DNA of 64,000 nt from an uncultured Bacteroidota bacterium (GCA_902826215.1 CADEDY010000002.1:208814-272813), one strand, 5' to 3'. Numbered from the stretch's first letter, positions 18,608 through 27,685 are shown. A program made the numbers and translations. Notes: generated by a model from the letters alone, not told the origin.

Positions 18608-19129
18608 ATGGACGCGCTACAGGAACATACCATTGCTTTTTCCAGCCTCAAGGACGGTGAGCACGCGTTCCAATTCCGATTGGAGCAGCCTTTCTTCGAC
18701 GCCTCGGGCGAGGAGGAATGGGAAGGCGGTAACGTGACCGTGGAGGTGACCATGGATAAGAGCAGTTCGCTGCTCGTGACCAAGATCCATACGCATGGCC
18801 CGGTGAACCTGCACTGCGACCGTTGCAATGGTCCTTTGGAGTTCATGGTCGAAGGCGAGCAACGGCAGATCTTCAGCTTGCACGCGCAGGAGGACATCGA
18901 CGATGATGAACTGGTGAGCTTGGACGACAGAGCCCACAGCATCAATCTGACACATTACATCTACGAGTGCCTTCGTTTGGCACTCCCCATCCGACACGTT
19001 CACGCTCCCGGCCAATGCGATCCCGAAGTGGAGAAGGTCCTGAGCAAGTTGGTCGTGGAGCATGAACCCATTCCCGACCCCCGTTGGGAAGTATTGAAGG
19101 AATTGAAGAACCAGGAGCGCAAGCCCTAA
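18608..19129 (+). CDS. DUF177 (YceD-like) protein
   Basis: The 173-residue protein matches the DUF177/YceD family, whose gene is almost always immediately upstream of rpmF, as here (11 bases). Family members have been linked to 23S rRNA accumulation and ribosome assembly. A central CDRCNGPLEF motif and a later Cys are the typical conserved cysteines. The ATG at 18608 is used rather than a TTG at 18587. Confidence 0.88.
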   Translation: MDALQEHTIAFSSLKDGEHAFQFRLEQPFFDASGEEEWEGGNVTVEVTMDKSSSLLVTKIHTHGPVNLHCDRCNGPLEFMVEGEQRQIFSLHAQEDIDDDELVSLDDRAHSINLTHYIYECLRLALPIRHVHAPGQCDPEVEKVLSKLVVEHEPIPDPRWEVLKELKNQERKP

Positions 19130-19140
19130 CGCAAGCAGCC

Positions 19141-19335
19141 ATGCCAAATCCAAAACGCCGATTCTCGAAGACCCGTACCGCCAAACGTCGTAGCACCAAA
19201 GTTGCCGGTGTGCCAACGTTGAGCAAGGACCCAGGAACGGGGGAGATCCACATGCGCCACCGTGCGTTCAAAGTAGGGGAGGATCTCTACTACAACGGTA
19301 AGCTCATGGTCTCCGGCTCCGAAGCTGCTGAGTAA
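19141..19335 (+). CDS. rpmF: 50S ribosomal protein L32
   Basis: This 64-residue protein begins MPNPKRRFSKTRTAKRR, the unmistakable L32 N-terminus. It lacks the four-Cys zinc ribbon seen in some L32 proteins, so it is a zinc-independent form. It lies between the DUF177 gene and plsX, the classic arrangement linking ribosome and membrane-lipid synthesis. Confidence 0.97.
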   Translation: MPNPKRRFSKTRTAKRRSTKVAGVPTLSKDPGTGEIHMRHRAFKVGEDLYYNGKLMVSGSEAAE

Positions 19336-19374
19336 GCTCACCATCCTGAACGTGCCTAACCGCGCCCTCACTGC

Positions 19375-20313
19375 ATGAGGATCGGACTGGACATCATGGG
19401 TAGCGACCACGGACCGGTCGTACCCGTTCGTGGTGCCGTTATGGCGGCGCGTGAGTTGCCTCCTGATGTGCGTTTGGTGCTGATCGGCGACCAAGCTCGG
19501 ATCATGGAGCTGTTGCAGGCTGAAGGCGCCGACGCCAGCCTGTTCGATGTCGTTCCCAGTCAGGACGATATCACCATGAGCGACAACCCTACGAAGGCTT
19601 TCCAAGCGAAACCACAGAGCAGTATCAGCATCGGCTTCCACCTGATGAAGGAAGGAAAGATCGATGCCTTTGCCAGCACCGGGAATACCGGTGCCATGCT
19701 AGTTGGAAGCATTTTCATCGTGAAGCCGATACCCGGCGTCATCCGGCCATGCATCCCAACACTGGTGCCTAAGGAAGGTGGTGGATTGGGTGTTCTTCTC
19801 GATGTTGGTGCCAATGCAGATTGCAAGCCCGATGTATTGGCTCAATTCGGATTGCTCGGTTCACTCTTGGCGGAGCACGTCTATCACGTTCCTTCTCCGA
19901 AAGTGGCGCTGCTCAATATCGGTGAAGAAGACAAGAAAGGTGATCTGTTGCGCCAAGCCACTTTCGAAGTGATGAAGGAGCAGAAGCAGTACAACTTCGT
20001 GGGCAACGTAGAAGGTCGCGATCTCTTCAATGACAAGGCTGCCGTTATGGTCTGCGATGGCTTCACCGGCAACGTGGTGTTGAAGGTGATCGAAGGCTTC
20101 CACGATCTGTTGGAGGACCATGGTGTGGACGATCCGTTCCTTCACCGATTCAACTACGAGAACTACGGCGGGCTGCCCGTGCTCGGCGTGAACGGCAATG
20201 TGATCATCGGTCACGGCATCAGCAACGAGATCGCCATCAAGAGCATGGTGCTGGCCACCCGTGAAGTGGTCCTCAGCAAGCTGAACGATCGGATCCGGGA
20301 GGCGCTGGTCTGA
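19375..20313 (+). CDS. plsX: Phosphate acyltransferase PlsX
   Basis: The 312-residue protein is PlsX, which makes acyl-phosphate from acyl-ACP for phospholipid synthesis. The N-terminus MRIGLDIMGSDHGP, the ASTGNTGAM segment, LLNIGEED and VCDGFTGNVVLK are family signatures. It is the last gene of the yceD-rpmF-plsX cluster; the start is 39 bases after rpmF. The C-terminal GVNGNVIIGHG segment is also typical. Confidence 0.97.
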   Translation: MRIGLDIMGSDHGPVVPVRGAVMAARELPPDVRLVLIGDQARIMELLQAEGADASLFDVVPSQDDITMSDNPTKAFQAKPQSSISIGFHLMKEGKIDAFASTGNTGAMLVGSIFIVKPIPGVIRPCIPTLVPKEGGGLGVLLDVGANADCKPDVLAQFGLLGSLLAEHVYHVPSPKVALLNIGEEDKKGDLLRQATFEVMKEQKQYNFVGNVEGRDLFNDKAAVMVCDGFTGNVVLKVIEGFHDLLEDHGVDDPFLHRFNYENYGGLPVLGVNGNVIIGHGISNEIAIKSMVLATREVVLSKLNDRIREALV

Positions 20314-20333
20314 CAGTGTTCATACTGGTCACT

Positions 20334-20483
20334 TCAAAGCGCGCGGTAGGTCACCCAGATCCGCCAGCCGACCAACAGCTTCTCCAATTTGCTGAGCCGA
20401 GCGAGGTCCTTGTGCCATTGCTTTGGCAATAGGGCCTTGTTCAACTTCGCCAAGGCGCGGTAGAGGGTTTTCGGTAGCGTCAT
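20334..20483 (-). CDS. Conserved 49-residue small basic protein
   Basis: On the minus strand an ATG at 20483 gives 49 codons ending in TGA at 20334. The protein is basic (LYRALAKLNKALLPKQW in the first half) and ends GWRIWVTYRAL. I recall short Flavobacteriales proteins with the same layout, namely a basic helix with LARLNKxxLP, then GWRxYVTxxAL; some are labelled SsrA-binding protein in databases, which is doubtful given their size. The gene starts 3 bases after the stop of the CDF transporter, indicating one transcript. No function is established. Confidence 0.75.
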   Translation of the reverse strand: MTLPKTLYRALAKLNKALLPKQWHKDLARLSKLEKLLVGWRIWVTYRAL

Positions 20484-20486
20484 CGT

Positions 20487-21392
20487 TCAGTGATCTTCAA
20501 GGCTGCAATGGTCGTTTGCCCATTCCAATTCGATGGTCGCGTGATCGATGCCATGGGCTTTCAACAGGTCCCGCGCTCGGCCTTTCACGATCAAGGCTTG
20601 CGCCAAGTCCACATCACCCACCACCACATGTACCGTATGTACCACGAGTGTGCCGTCGAGTGACCACGTGTGTTGATCGTGCACATCGGTCACGTGCTGC
20701 AGTTCCAGCAGCTCCATACGGATGGTCGAGAGGTCCAGACCATGCGGGATCTCCTGCATCAGGATCCCTGTGCCTTTGCGGAACGCGCCCACCGCATTCC
20801 ATAGGATGAACAGGCTGATCGCTATGCTCATCAACGGGTCCACGAATGCCCAGCCGGTATAGCGAATGATGATCGCGCCCACCACAACGGCTGCCCAACC
20901 GAGCACATCCTCAAGCAGATGCAGGTAGGCGCCGCGCTCGTTCAAGCTGCTTCCCCCGTGCAGCTTCCAGGCAGCGAACCCATTCATGATCAAGCCGAAG
21001 ATCGCAATGCCGATCATGCCCGTGGCATCGGGTAGCTCGGGAGTCCACAGTCGCGGCGCCGAAACGCCGAGCATGAAAAGCGCTCCAACGATCAGCACCA
21101 CGCTGGTGAGCCAACCGCCCAGCATGCTGTACCGACCGTAACCGTAGCTGTAGTGCGCATCCCGTCCTTTCAGTGCCACACCTTGCAACCACCATGCAGC
21201 GCCAAGCACCAGCACGTCGCCGGCATCGTGCATGGCATCGGTGAGCACGGCGATGCTTCCCGTCCACCAACCACCGATCGCCTCAACAACCGTGAAGGCC
21301 AAGTTGACGAAGAAGGCGATACGCAAAGCGGAGACACTTGCCGCATGCCCGTGGCCATGGGAGTGCCCGGAATGATCGTGTGCGTGGCCCAT
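20487..21392 (-). CDS. Cation diffusion facilitator (CDF) metal exporter
   Basis: The 301-residue protein has a His-rich N-terminus (HAHDHSGHSHGHGHA), six membrane segments (about residues 17-205) and a cytoplasmic domain (about 210-300). The metal site residues are visible as HDAGD in TM2 and HLLEDVLGW in TM5, typical of Zn/Co/Cd-proton antiporters of the CzcD/ZitB type. The C-terminal domain contains HVTDVHDQHTWSLDG. The ATG at 21392 is preceded by TACCTTCG 6 bases upstream. It is followed 3 bases later by the 49-residue small gene. dnaG lies upstream on the same strand. Confidence 0.93.
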   Translation of the reverse strand: MGHAHDHSGHSHGHGHAASVSALRIAFFVNLAFTVVEAIGGWWTGSIAVLTDAMHDAGDVLVLGAAWWLQGVALKGRDAHYSYGYGRYSMLGGWLTSVVLIVGALFMLGVSAPRLWTPELPDATGMIGIAIFGLIMNGFAAWKLHGGSSLNERGAYLHLLEDVLGWAAVVVGAIIIRYTGWAFVDPLMSIAISLFILWNAVGAFRKGTGILMQEIPHGLDLSTIRMELLELQHVTDVHDQHTWSLDGTLVVHTVHVVVGDVDLAQALIVKGRARDLLKAHGIDHATIELEWANDHCSLEDH

Positions 21393-21398
21393 GGTCGG

Positions 21399-21406
21399 CG
21401 AAGGTA
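21399..21406 (-). promoter_or_regulatory. -7 promoter element (TACCTTCG) for the CDF gene
   Basis: The minus-strand TACCTTCG ends 6 bases before the CDF ATG and sits in the short gap after the dnaG stop. The message would be almost leaderless. Confidence 0.5.
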
Positions 21407-21412
21407 GAGGGC

Positions 21413-23362
21413 TCACCCCACCACCACCCTTCCCGTCTTCTTGGCCAAGCGTTTCTTCGCTTCGGAGAACTGGATGATCTCCTGCAACAAGGCCATCACA
21501 CCCAACTCGTCGGCGGTCTTCAATTGCTCCTGCCGCTCGCGGATCATCCGGTCCACGCGACGTTCCTTCAGGATATCCACGGCTTCTTCCAACGCGTCGT
21601 AGAGGGTTTCACTTTCTCGCTTCACGTGGATCTTGTGGCGGTCCTTCCAATTGGCACTGAGCACGTGCTTTTCGGTGAGCAGGTCGATCGCGGTGGTGCG
21701 CCATCCTTCCTGTTCGTGGCCGACGTAGCGTTGTGCATCCACGGGATTCCCGAGGTTACTGCTGTGTCGGTAGTCGAGGTAGATCTCGCGGAAGATGGCG
21801 TCGTCGAAGAGGATGTCGTCCAAGGCAAGCAACTCGAACATGAGCTCCGCAACGCTGGTCTCCTCGTCAAAGGTACTGCCGTCGTCATGTTGCACCGGAA
21901 CGGTGATGCGTTCGTGACCGTAGCTCAACAACATGCGCAGGAGGTCGCGCTCCTGCGGAGTGGTGCCGACATCCTCGATGGTCGGCTGCGGCGCGGCGAT
22001 GTCCGGCGCGAGGTGCTCTTCCGGGAGTGGTCCATCACCTCCCAACTTCTTGCGGTACTGCTTGCGCAGCACCTTGTTCATCTCGCTTATCAGCGCTTGC
22101 TCGTTCACCTGCAAGAGGCGACTGCATTGTTGGATGTACAACGAGCGCAACACGAGGTCCGGCACCAACGACACGCTCTCGACGATCTCGTGGATGGCGG
22201 CGGCTTTCTTCACCGGATCATCGCCGCTGTCGGCCATGAGCAGTTCCGCCTTGAAGACGAGGAAGTCCTTGGCATTGCCCGTGAGGTGCGCGGTGACCTC
22301 GCTGCTGCTGTGGCTCTTGGCAAAGCTGTCGGGATCTTCTCCTTCGGGGAAGGTCACCACTTTCACGTTGAGGCCTTCCTTCAGCACCAGGTCGATGCCG
22401 CGCAAGCTGGCCTTCATGCCGGCCGCATCACCATCGTACAGGATGCTCACAGTAGGGGCGTACCGCTTGATCAACCGCACTTGGTCCTCGGTGAGGCTGG
22501 TGCCGCTGCTTGCGACCACGTTGGTGATGCCCGCTTGGTGCAAGCTGATCACATCCGTATAGCCTTCCACCAGGTAGCAGAGACTTTGCTCCACGATCGA
22601 CTTCTTCGCGTGGTGGATACCGTAGAGCGAGCGGCTCTTGTTGTATAGAACGCTCTCTGGACTGTTGAAATACTTCGGAAGCTTCTTGTCACTCTTGAGC
22701 GTGCGTGCCCCGAAGCCGATGGGCTGTCCACTGAGGCCGAGGATCGGGAAAGTGACGCGCCCTGAGAAGAAATCCCAAGGGGTTCCATCCTCGCGCCGCT
22801 TGATCCAACCGGCTTTTTCGAGGACATCCGGGTTGAAGCCGTTCGCAATGGCCGCGGTCGCGAAGGCATTGCCCTGCTCCGGAACGTAGCCCAGCTGGAA
22901 GGTCTTGATGGTCGCGTCGGAGAAACCGCGCTCATGAAAGTAGGAAAGGCCGATACGCTTGCCTTCGTCCGTTGTCCAGAGATGCTCTACGCTCCAATTG
23001 AGCGCCCATTGTTGCACCACGGCGACGCTCTCCCGCTCGCTCTGCTCTAGCTGCTGCTCGGGGCTTTGCTCTTCTTCCGGGAGGTCGATGTTGTACCGCT
23101 TCGCCAGCCACTTGATCGCCTCCACGTAGCTGAGGTGCTCGTGCTTGGTGAGGAAGGTGATGGAGTCGCCAGCTTCTCCGCAACCGAAGCACTTGTATAT
23201 GCCGAGGTTCGGGCTGACGTTGAAGCTCGGTGTCTTCTCGTTGTGGAAAGGGCAAAGTCCAAGGAAGCGTGGCCCTTTGCGTTTGAGCGCCACGAATTCG
23301 CCCACCACCTCTTCCACGCGGGCGGCTTCCTTGACTTGCTGTATGGCGTGCGGGGCGATCAC
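21413..23362 (-). CDS. dnaG: DNA primase
   Basis: This is a full-length replicative primase (about 649 residues). The CHC2-type zinc finger is CPFHNEKTPSF with YKCFGCGEAGD (residues about 35-65). The catalytic core follows, with RVTFPILGLSGQPIGFGAR and a TOPRIM domain (LVEGYTDVISLHQAG, ILYDGDAAGMKA). A helicase-binding C-terminal region ends the protein. No ATG is available at the family start. The GTG at 23362 (VIAPHAIQQVKEAARVEEVVG) fits homologues that begin MIxxxxxxxI; an upstream GTG at 23398 would add 12 basic residues. Confidence 0.96.
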   Translation of the reverse strand: MIAPHAIQQVKEAARVEEVVGEFVALKRKGPRFLGLCPFHNEKTPSFNVSPNLGIYKCFGCGEAGDSITFLTKHEHLSYVEAIKWLAKRYNIDLPEEEQSPEQQLEQSERESVAVVQQWALNWSVEHLWTTDEGKRIGLSYFHERGFSDATIKTFQLGYVPEQGNAFATAAIANGFNPDVLEKAGWIKRREDGTPWDFFSGRVTFPILGLSGQPIGFGARTLKSDKKLPKYFNSPESVLYNKSRSLYGIHHAKKSIVEQSLCYLVEGYTDVISLHQAGITNVVASSGTSLTEDQVRLIKRYAPTVSILYDGDAAGMKASLRGIDLVLKEGLNVKVVTFPEGEDPDSFAKSHSSSEVTAHLTGNAKDFLVFKAELLMADSGDDPVKKAAAIHEIVESVSLVPDLVLRSLYIQQCSRLLQVNEQALISEMNKVLRKQYRKKLGGDGPLPEEHLAPDIAAPQPTIEDVGTTPQERDLLRMLLSYGHERITVPVQHDDGSTFDEETSVAELMFELLALDDILFDDAIFREIYLDYRHSSNLGNPVDAQRYVGHEQEGWRTTAIDLLTEKHVLSANWKDRHKIHVKRESETLYDALEEAVDILKERRVDRMIRERQEQLKTADELGVMALLQEIIQFSEAKKRLAKKTGRVVVG

Positions 23363-23559
23363 CGGAACTTTCCTTTTGCGGGGCCGTGAATTTACCACCT
23401 AAGGGTGCGCCGTCTTCGACTTGTGGAGATCGATCCGGATCCGTGGTCCATTGTGGATCAGTAGTGCCACGTCACAGAAGGGTCGGTGACTGAGCCTCAG
23501 ACTCCTGTGCGTTCTGATCGGCCAAAGTGCCGAAGCACTTCTGAACACGTGTTCAACGA

Positions 23560-23988
23560 TCAACGAACAAGTGCGCCAGTGCTATCGTGCTCCACCCGCT
23601 TCAATTCGTTGCCGTTCGGACCGAAGTATACCCACTCACCGTAGGGTTGGCCATGGAGGTAAGCGCCGGTGTACATGGTCATTCCATTCGGGTGGTAGAC
23701 GATGGTGGCCCCTTCCTCAAATCCATCCACGTATTCCGAACGGCTGCGGATCCCTCCTGCCGGGTGGTAGGACGTCCATGTACCTGTTCGCTTCCCATCC
23801 ACCATCTGGCCTTCCATGCGACCTCCATCGGCGAGATGGATCACGTGCTGGCCCTCTTGGCTCGTTGTCGAGGTCGCCGAGCTATCTGCAGTCGGCAGCA
23901 CAGCCGATCCGCTCGTACGTTCTCCGCAAGCAACGATCAGCCCTGTCAACACGACCATGCGGATCGTGATCATCCAATGCCTCATCAT
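23560..23988 (-). CDS. MORN-repeat lipoprotein
   Basis: The 142-residue protein has a lipoprotein signal peptide (lipobox LIVAC at about residues 17-21). A linker is followed by three or four MORN_2-type repeats (DGKRTGTWTSYHPAGG, DGFEEGATIVYHPNG, HGQPYGEWVYFGPNG). Such proteins are often labelled YwqK-like antitoxins in Bacteroidota, but the lipid anchor points to an envelope role. Its ATG overlaps the polyprenyl synthase stop by 4 bases (ATGA). About 160 bases without a gene separate it from dnaG. Confidence 0.8.
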   Translation of the reverse strand: MMRHWMITIRMVVLTGLIVACGERTSGSAVLPTADSSATSTTSQEGQHVIHLADGGRMEGQMVDGKRTGTWTSYHPAGGIRSRSEYVDGFEEGATIVYHPNGMTMYTGAYLHGQPYGEWVYFGPNGNELKRVEHDSTGALVR

Positions 23989-24959
23989 TTCTTTCGTTCA
24001 ACGGTCAATTGCACCAAGCCCTCCAAGGAGTCCCGTGCTTCGGTAGGCGGGAATTCGTGCAGAATGGCGATGGCCTTGTCGCGATAGGCATACATCTGCG
24101 TGATCGCGTGGTTGATGCCGCCTGCCTTCACGACCGCCTCGACCAAGCGGGCAACGGCTTTGGTGTCTTCGTTCTTGTTCTTCACCACATCCACCATCCA
24201 ACGGCGATCCTTGCGGTCCACCTGCTGCAAGGCATGGATCAGGGGCAGGGTCAACTTCTTCTCCTTGATGTCCAATCCGGTCGGTTTTCCGATGTCCTGG
24301 CCGCTGCCATAGTCGAAGAGGTCATCCTTGATCTGAAAGGCGATGCCCGTGTACTCCCCGAAGAGCCGCATGCGTTCCACCTCTTCTGGTGGGCGCCCTG
24401 CAGCACTGGTCCCGCTCGCACAGCAAGCCGCGATCAAACTGGCGGTCTTCTTCCGGATGATGTCGAAGTACACGTCTTCACTGAAATTCAATCCTCGTGT
24501 CTTTTCCAGCTGAAGCAACTCACCCTCGCTCATTTCACGAACGGCGGAACTCACGAGGCGCAACAGTTCGAACTCACCCTTGTCGATGGCCATGAGCAAG
24601 CCGCGGCTCAGCAGGTAGTCGCCGACCAACACCGCGATCTTGTTCTTCCAAAGGGCGTTGATGCTGAAGAAGCCGCGACGCATGTTGGCGTCGTCCACCA
24701 CGTCGTCGTGCACCAAGGTGGCCGTGTGCAGCAGCTCGATAAGGCTGGCTGCTACGAAGGCGCTTTCCTGCACCGGGCCGAACTGGCGAGCGCTCAGCAA
24801 GGTGAACATCGGCCGCATCTGCTTGCCCTTACGCTTCACGATGTAGTGCATGATCCGGTCCAAAAGGGCCGCTTTGCTACGCATCGCTTCACGGAAGTGC
24901 GGCTCGAAAGCCTTCATTTCGGCAGCGATGGGACGCTGGATCTCTTCGAGCGTGAGCAT
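23985..24959 (-). CDS. Polyprenyl diphosphate synthase (trans, octaprenyl type)
   Basis: The 324-residue protein is an all-trans prenyl diphosphate synthase, probably making the side chain of menaquinone. The first Asp-rich motif is HDDVVDDANMRRG (about residue 85) and the second is IKDDLFDYG (about 210). KGKQMRP forms the IPP-binding site. The ATG at 24959 gives the normal N-terminus (MLTLEEIQRPI); upstream in-frame codons are not family-like. It overlaps the MORN lipoprotein gene by 4 bases. ispD and ispG of the isoprenoid precursor pathway lie elsewhere in the window. Confidence 0.92.
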   Translation of the reverse strand: MLTLEEIQRPIAAEMKAFEPHFREAMRSKAALLDRIMHYIVKRKGKQMRPMFTLLSARQFGPVQESAFVAASLIELLHTATLVHDDVVDDANMRRGFFSINALWKNKIAVLVGDYLLSRGLLMAIDKGEFELLRLVSSAVREMSEGELLQLEKTRGLNFSEDVYFDIIRKKTASLIAACCASGTSAAGRPPEEVERMRLFGEYTGIAFQIKDDLFDYGSGQDIGKPTGLDIKEKKLTLPLIHALQQVDRKDRRWMVDVVKNKNEDTKAVARLVEAVVKAGGINHAITQMYAYRDKAIAILHEFPPTEARDSLEGLVQLTVERKK

Positions 24960-25050
24960 GGACAGTTGGCAAAGATGCACAGGATGTCCTTGCCCGACGG
25001 ACAACCAAGGGCACCTTTGTTCGTCCATGGAGAAGTGGCTGGTTGCCACC

Positions 25051-25058
25051 TACCTTCG
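25051..25058 (+). promoter_or_regulatory. -7 promoter element (TACCTTCG) for the beta-barrel gene
   Basis: Ends 6 bases before the ATG at 25065, so the transcript would be nearly leaderless. Confidence 0.5.
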
Positions 25059-25064
25059 CTCCGC

Positions 25065-25787
25065 ATGACCCTGAGAAGTACCCCACTCCGCACTTTCCTC
25101 ATCGCCCTCCTGTTGCTGGTGGGTGTGGGTGCGACCGCCCAGCCGGGCAAGACCAAGGTGGTGCTGTACAAGGACCGGCTCGCTGCTGCTTTTGATACGG
25201 TGAACTGCGTGAAGAACGTGATCAAGTTCAATCCGCTGGTCTTCTTCCGCGGAGAGATACCGTTGTACTACGAACGCGCATTGACGCCTCGTCTGAGCTT
25301 GGAGGCGGGCATCGGTGTCACGCTCAGGAACTACTTGGCCTTGTCCTTTGCGGGTGATGATGCGGATGAATTCGGTGCGGGTACCGAGATCATTCCAAGA
25401 CCCAGCTTCCAGGTCGGCTTCAGGTACTACCTGTCAGATGACATCGAGCCGAATGGTGCGTACCTGCAGACTTCGTTCGCGCACCTGAACTACACGAAGG
25501 ACATTCGGACCAAGGGACCGACCGGAGAATTCACGGATGAGAAGTTGCGGGACGACCGGACGTACAATGATGTGCGGTTCTTGCTCGGCTACCAGATGCT
25601 CAGTTCGAACAGCAATTGGCTCTTCGACGTCTATGGTGGCCTGGGTTACCGCGATCGTTTCAACCAGAAAGTGATCGAGCGATTGGATCTGACCCAGGAT
25701 CCCATTCAGCGGGTGTACACCACCGAGGAGTCGAAGGATCAAACGATCGCCTTCTTCCTTGGCGTGAAGTTCGGTCTGGGCTTCTAG
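25065..25787 (+). CDS. Outer-membrane beta-barrel-like protein
   Basis: The 240-residue protein has a signal peptide (about 1-25, LIALLLLVGVGATAQ). The rest alternates polar and hydrophobic residues in beta-strand fashion and ends with a strand closing in Phe (FFLGVKFGLGF), as outer-membrane barrels do. YYERALTPRLSLEAGIGV and FQVGFRYYLSD are typical strand patterns of Bacteroidota DUF3575/OmpW-like barrels. No function can be assigned. The start is fixed by the signal peptide and a promoter element at 25051-25058. It converges with rlmN, 5 bases away. Confidence 0.75.
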   Translation: MTLRSTPLRTFLIALLLLVGVGATAQPGKTKVVLYKDRLAAAFDTVNCVKNVIKFNPLVFFRGEIPLYYERALTPRLSLEAGIGVTLRNYLALSFAGDDADEFGAGTEIIPRPSFQVGFRYYLSDDIEPNGAYLQTSFAHLNYTKDIRTKGPTGEFTDEKLRDDRTYNDVRFLLGYQMLSSNSNWLFDVYGGLGYRDRFNQKVIERLDLTQDPIQRVYTTEESKDQTIAFFLGVKFGLGF

Positions 25788-25792
25788 CCGAA

Positions 25793-26869
25793 CTACTTCA
25801 TCGGCCGCTCGCCCTCTTTCAACGCGGGTTCATTCTTGTTGGCCAACTGCCCACATGCCGCATCGATATCACGTCCGCGGCTGCGTCGGATGCGCGCCAC
25901 GATACCCTTGTTCTCGAGGTAGTGCATGAATGCGATCGCGTCCGCTGTATCGGTTCGCCCGTAGTCTCCGCCATCGATCGCGTTGTATTCGATCAGATTC
26001 ACCTTGGCGTGCACATCGCTGGCATAGCGCACCAATTCCTGAGCGTCGGCCAGTGAATCATTGAAGCCTTTGAGCAGGATGTACTCGAAGGTGACCTCGC
26101 GCCGGGCCACGCGGGTGTAGTATCGCAGCGCATCCTTCAACTCGCCCAAGGTGTTCTGTTCGTTGATCGGCATGATCCGATCGCGCTTTGCATCGTTCGC
26201 CGCGTGCAAGCTCAACGCCAAGTTGAACTTGGCACCGTCATCCGCCAGCTTCCGGATCATCTTGGCAATGCCGGCGGTGCTAACGGTCACCCGCCGTGCA
26301 CCCATCGCAAGGCCATCCTGTGCGGTTATGCGCTCGGCACTACGCATGGTGTTGGCGTAATTGAGAAGGGGTTCACCCATGCCCATGTACACGATGTTCG
26401 TCAACCCTTTCTCGAAGTACTTCAATGCGAGGTCGTCGATCATGGTCACCTGGTCCACGATCTCAGCCGTGTCCAGGTTACGGATGCGTTTCAGTTTTCC
26501 CGTGGCGCAGAAACTGCACGTCAGACTGCACCCGATCTGGCTGCTGATACAGGCGGTGAGCCGTTTCTCCGTGGGGATGAGCACGCCTTCCACCACGTGG
26601 CCGTCCCAGGTGCGGAAGGCGCATTTCACGGTGCCGTCCTCGCTGCGCTGTTCCTCGGCCAAGACCAATGGGCGTAACAACGTGCGCTCGGCGAGCTGGC
26701 TCCGGAACGCCTTCGGCAGATCGCTCATATCGTCCCATGCACGGGCCTTCTTCTTCCACAACCACTCCCACAATTGCTTGGCGCGATAGGGTTTCTCACC
26801 GAGCTCAGCCACCAAGGCCTTGATCTCGTCGTGCGAGAGGTTGCGGATATCGGTGCTCGTTTCGGACAT
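25793..26869 (-). CDS. rlmN: 23S rRNA (adenine-2503-C2)-methyltransferase
   Basis: The 358-residue radical-SAM enzyme methylates C2 of A2503 in 23S rRNA (and A37 in some tRNAs). The cluster motif CSLTCSFCATG (about residue 120) gives the three Cys ligands; the catalytic Cys lies in the C-terminal DIDAACGQL. EKPYRAKQLWEW near the N-terminus is typical of the family. The ATG at 26869 gives the usual start. It follows ispD by 16 bases. Confidence 0.96.
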   Translation of the reverse strand: MSETSTDIRNLSHDEIKALVAELGEKPYRAKQLWEWLWKKKARAWDDMSDLPKAFRSQLAERTLLRPLVLAEEQRSEDGTVKCAFRTWDGHVVEGVLIPTEKRLTACISSQIGCSLTCSFCATGKLKRIRNLDTAEIVDQVTMIDDLALKYFEKGLTNIVYMGMGEPLLNYANTMRSAERITAQDGLAMGARRVTVSTAGIAKMIRKLADDGAKFNLALSLHAANDAKRDRIMPINEQNTLGELKDALRYYTRVARREVTFEYILLKGFNDSLADAQELVRYASDVHAKVNLIEYNAIDGGDYGRTDTADAIAFMHYLENKGIVARIRRSRGRDIDAACGQLANKNEPALKEGERPMK

Positions 26870-26885
26870 GGCGCAAAGGTCGGCA

Positions 26886-27563
26886 CTAAGCACTGGCCAA
26901 GCTCGATAGAAAGACCTCGGCTACACGCAGGTCCATTGGCGTGGTCACCTTGATGTTGTGTTCTTCGCCATCGACGAGATGTACGGTGTACCCTGTTCGC
27001 TCGACAAGCGTGGCTTCATCGGTGAACGCGGGATCGTAAGGTAGTTCGAAGGCTTTTCGCAAAATGTCCGTGCTGAAACACTGCGGTGTTTGAACAGCCC
27101 GAAGGTGCGAGCGGTGAACGGCGCGACTTGTTCCTCCTTCCAACTCGCGCACCGAAGAGGGGATGGCGACGACCGGAATGCCCGAACCATGCTCCGCCGC
27201 AGACATGAAACAACGGGCGATGAGATCCGTGCTCACCAACGGACGAACGCCATCATGTACCGCGACAAGGCCATCGCCTTCCACGGCCAGCAGCCCGTTG
27301 CGGACACTGTGAAAACGCTCTTGGCCCCCAGCAACGACGGAATGTTCTGTAAGGAAGCCGTGACCGATGCACAAGCTCTTCCAGATCGGGATCTGTGCCT
27401 CGGGCAACACCACGACGATGGGCATCTCCGCATCAAAAGCGTGGAAGGCGTCAATGGTCCAACAGAGCAACGGTTTGCCCTTCAACAAGAGGAACTGCTT
27501 CGGCACCGACGTGCCCATGCGCTTGCCACTGCCGCCTGCTACAATGATGGTGGATCGATCCAT
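26886..27563 (-). CDS. ispD: 2-C-methyl-D-erythritol 4-phosphate cytidylyltransferase
   Basis: The 225-residue protein transfers CMP to methylerythritol phosphate, the third step of the MEP isoprenoid pathway. The nucleotide-binding loop VAGGSGKRMGTSVPKQF (from about residue 6), VAVHDGVRPLVS and the late FTDEATLVER with VHLVDGEEHNIKVTTPMDL are family signatures. The ATG at 27563 is at the expected position. It is transcribed with rlmN. ispG of the same pathway is at 48.3-50.3 kb. Confidence 0.95.
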   Translation of the reverse strand: MDRSTIIVAGGSGKRMGTSVPKQFLLLKGKPLLCWTIDAFHAFDAEMPIVVVLPEAQIPIWKSLCIGHGFLTEHSVVAGGQERFHSVRNGLLAVEGDGLVAVHDGVRPLVSTDLIARCFMSAAEHGSGIPVVAIPSSVRELEGGTSRAVHRSHLRAVQTPQCFSTDILRKAFELPYDPAFTDEATLVERTGYTVHLVDGEEHNIKVTTPMDLRVAEVFLSSLASA

Positions 27564-27662
27564 GGAGTTGTCGTTTGCCGCAGAGGGTCTGAGGAATTGC
27601 TTTCTGTCCAACGCGAGCCCAAAGTTCGTTCAAGGCCGAAGAGAAGGGTCTTGAACGACGAA

Positions 27663-27685
27663 GGCGCAGAGTTACTCTCTGCGCC
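27663..27685. repeat. Hairpin with CTCTGCG-type repeat between queA and ispD
   Basis: GGCGCAGAG and CTCTGCGCC (9 bp) surround TTACT. The plus strand continues CTCTGCGTCTCTGCGG, so three CTCTGCG units follow one another. This resembles the short dispersed CTCTGCG repeats seen in intergenic gaps of many environmental genomes. It may also stop transcription after queA. Confidence 0.5.

Noticed and set aside
24009..25064. Upstream extension of the beta-barrel gene across the polyprenyl synthase region
   Set aside because: The extension is antisense to a well-supported gene, and the signal peptide and promoter element place the start at 25065.
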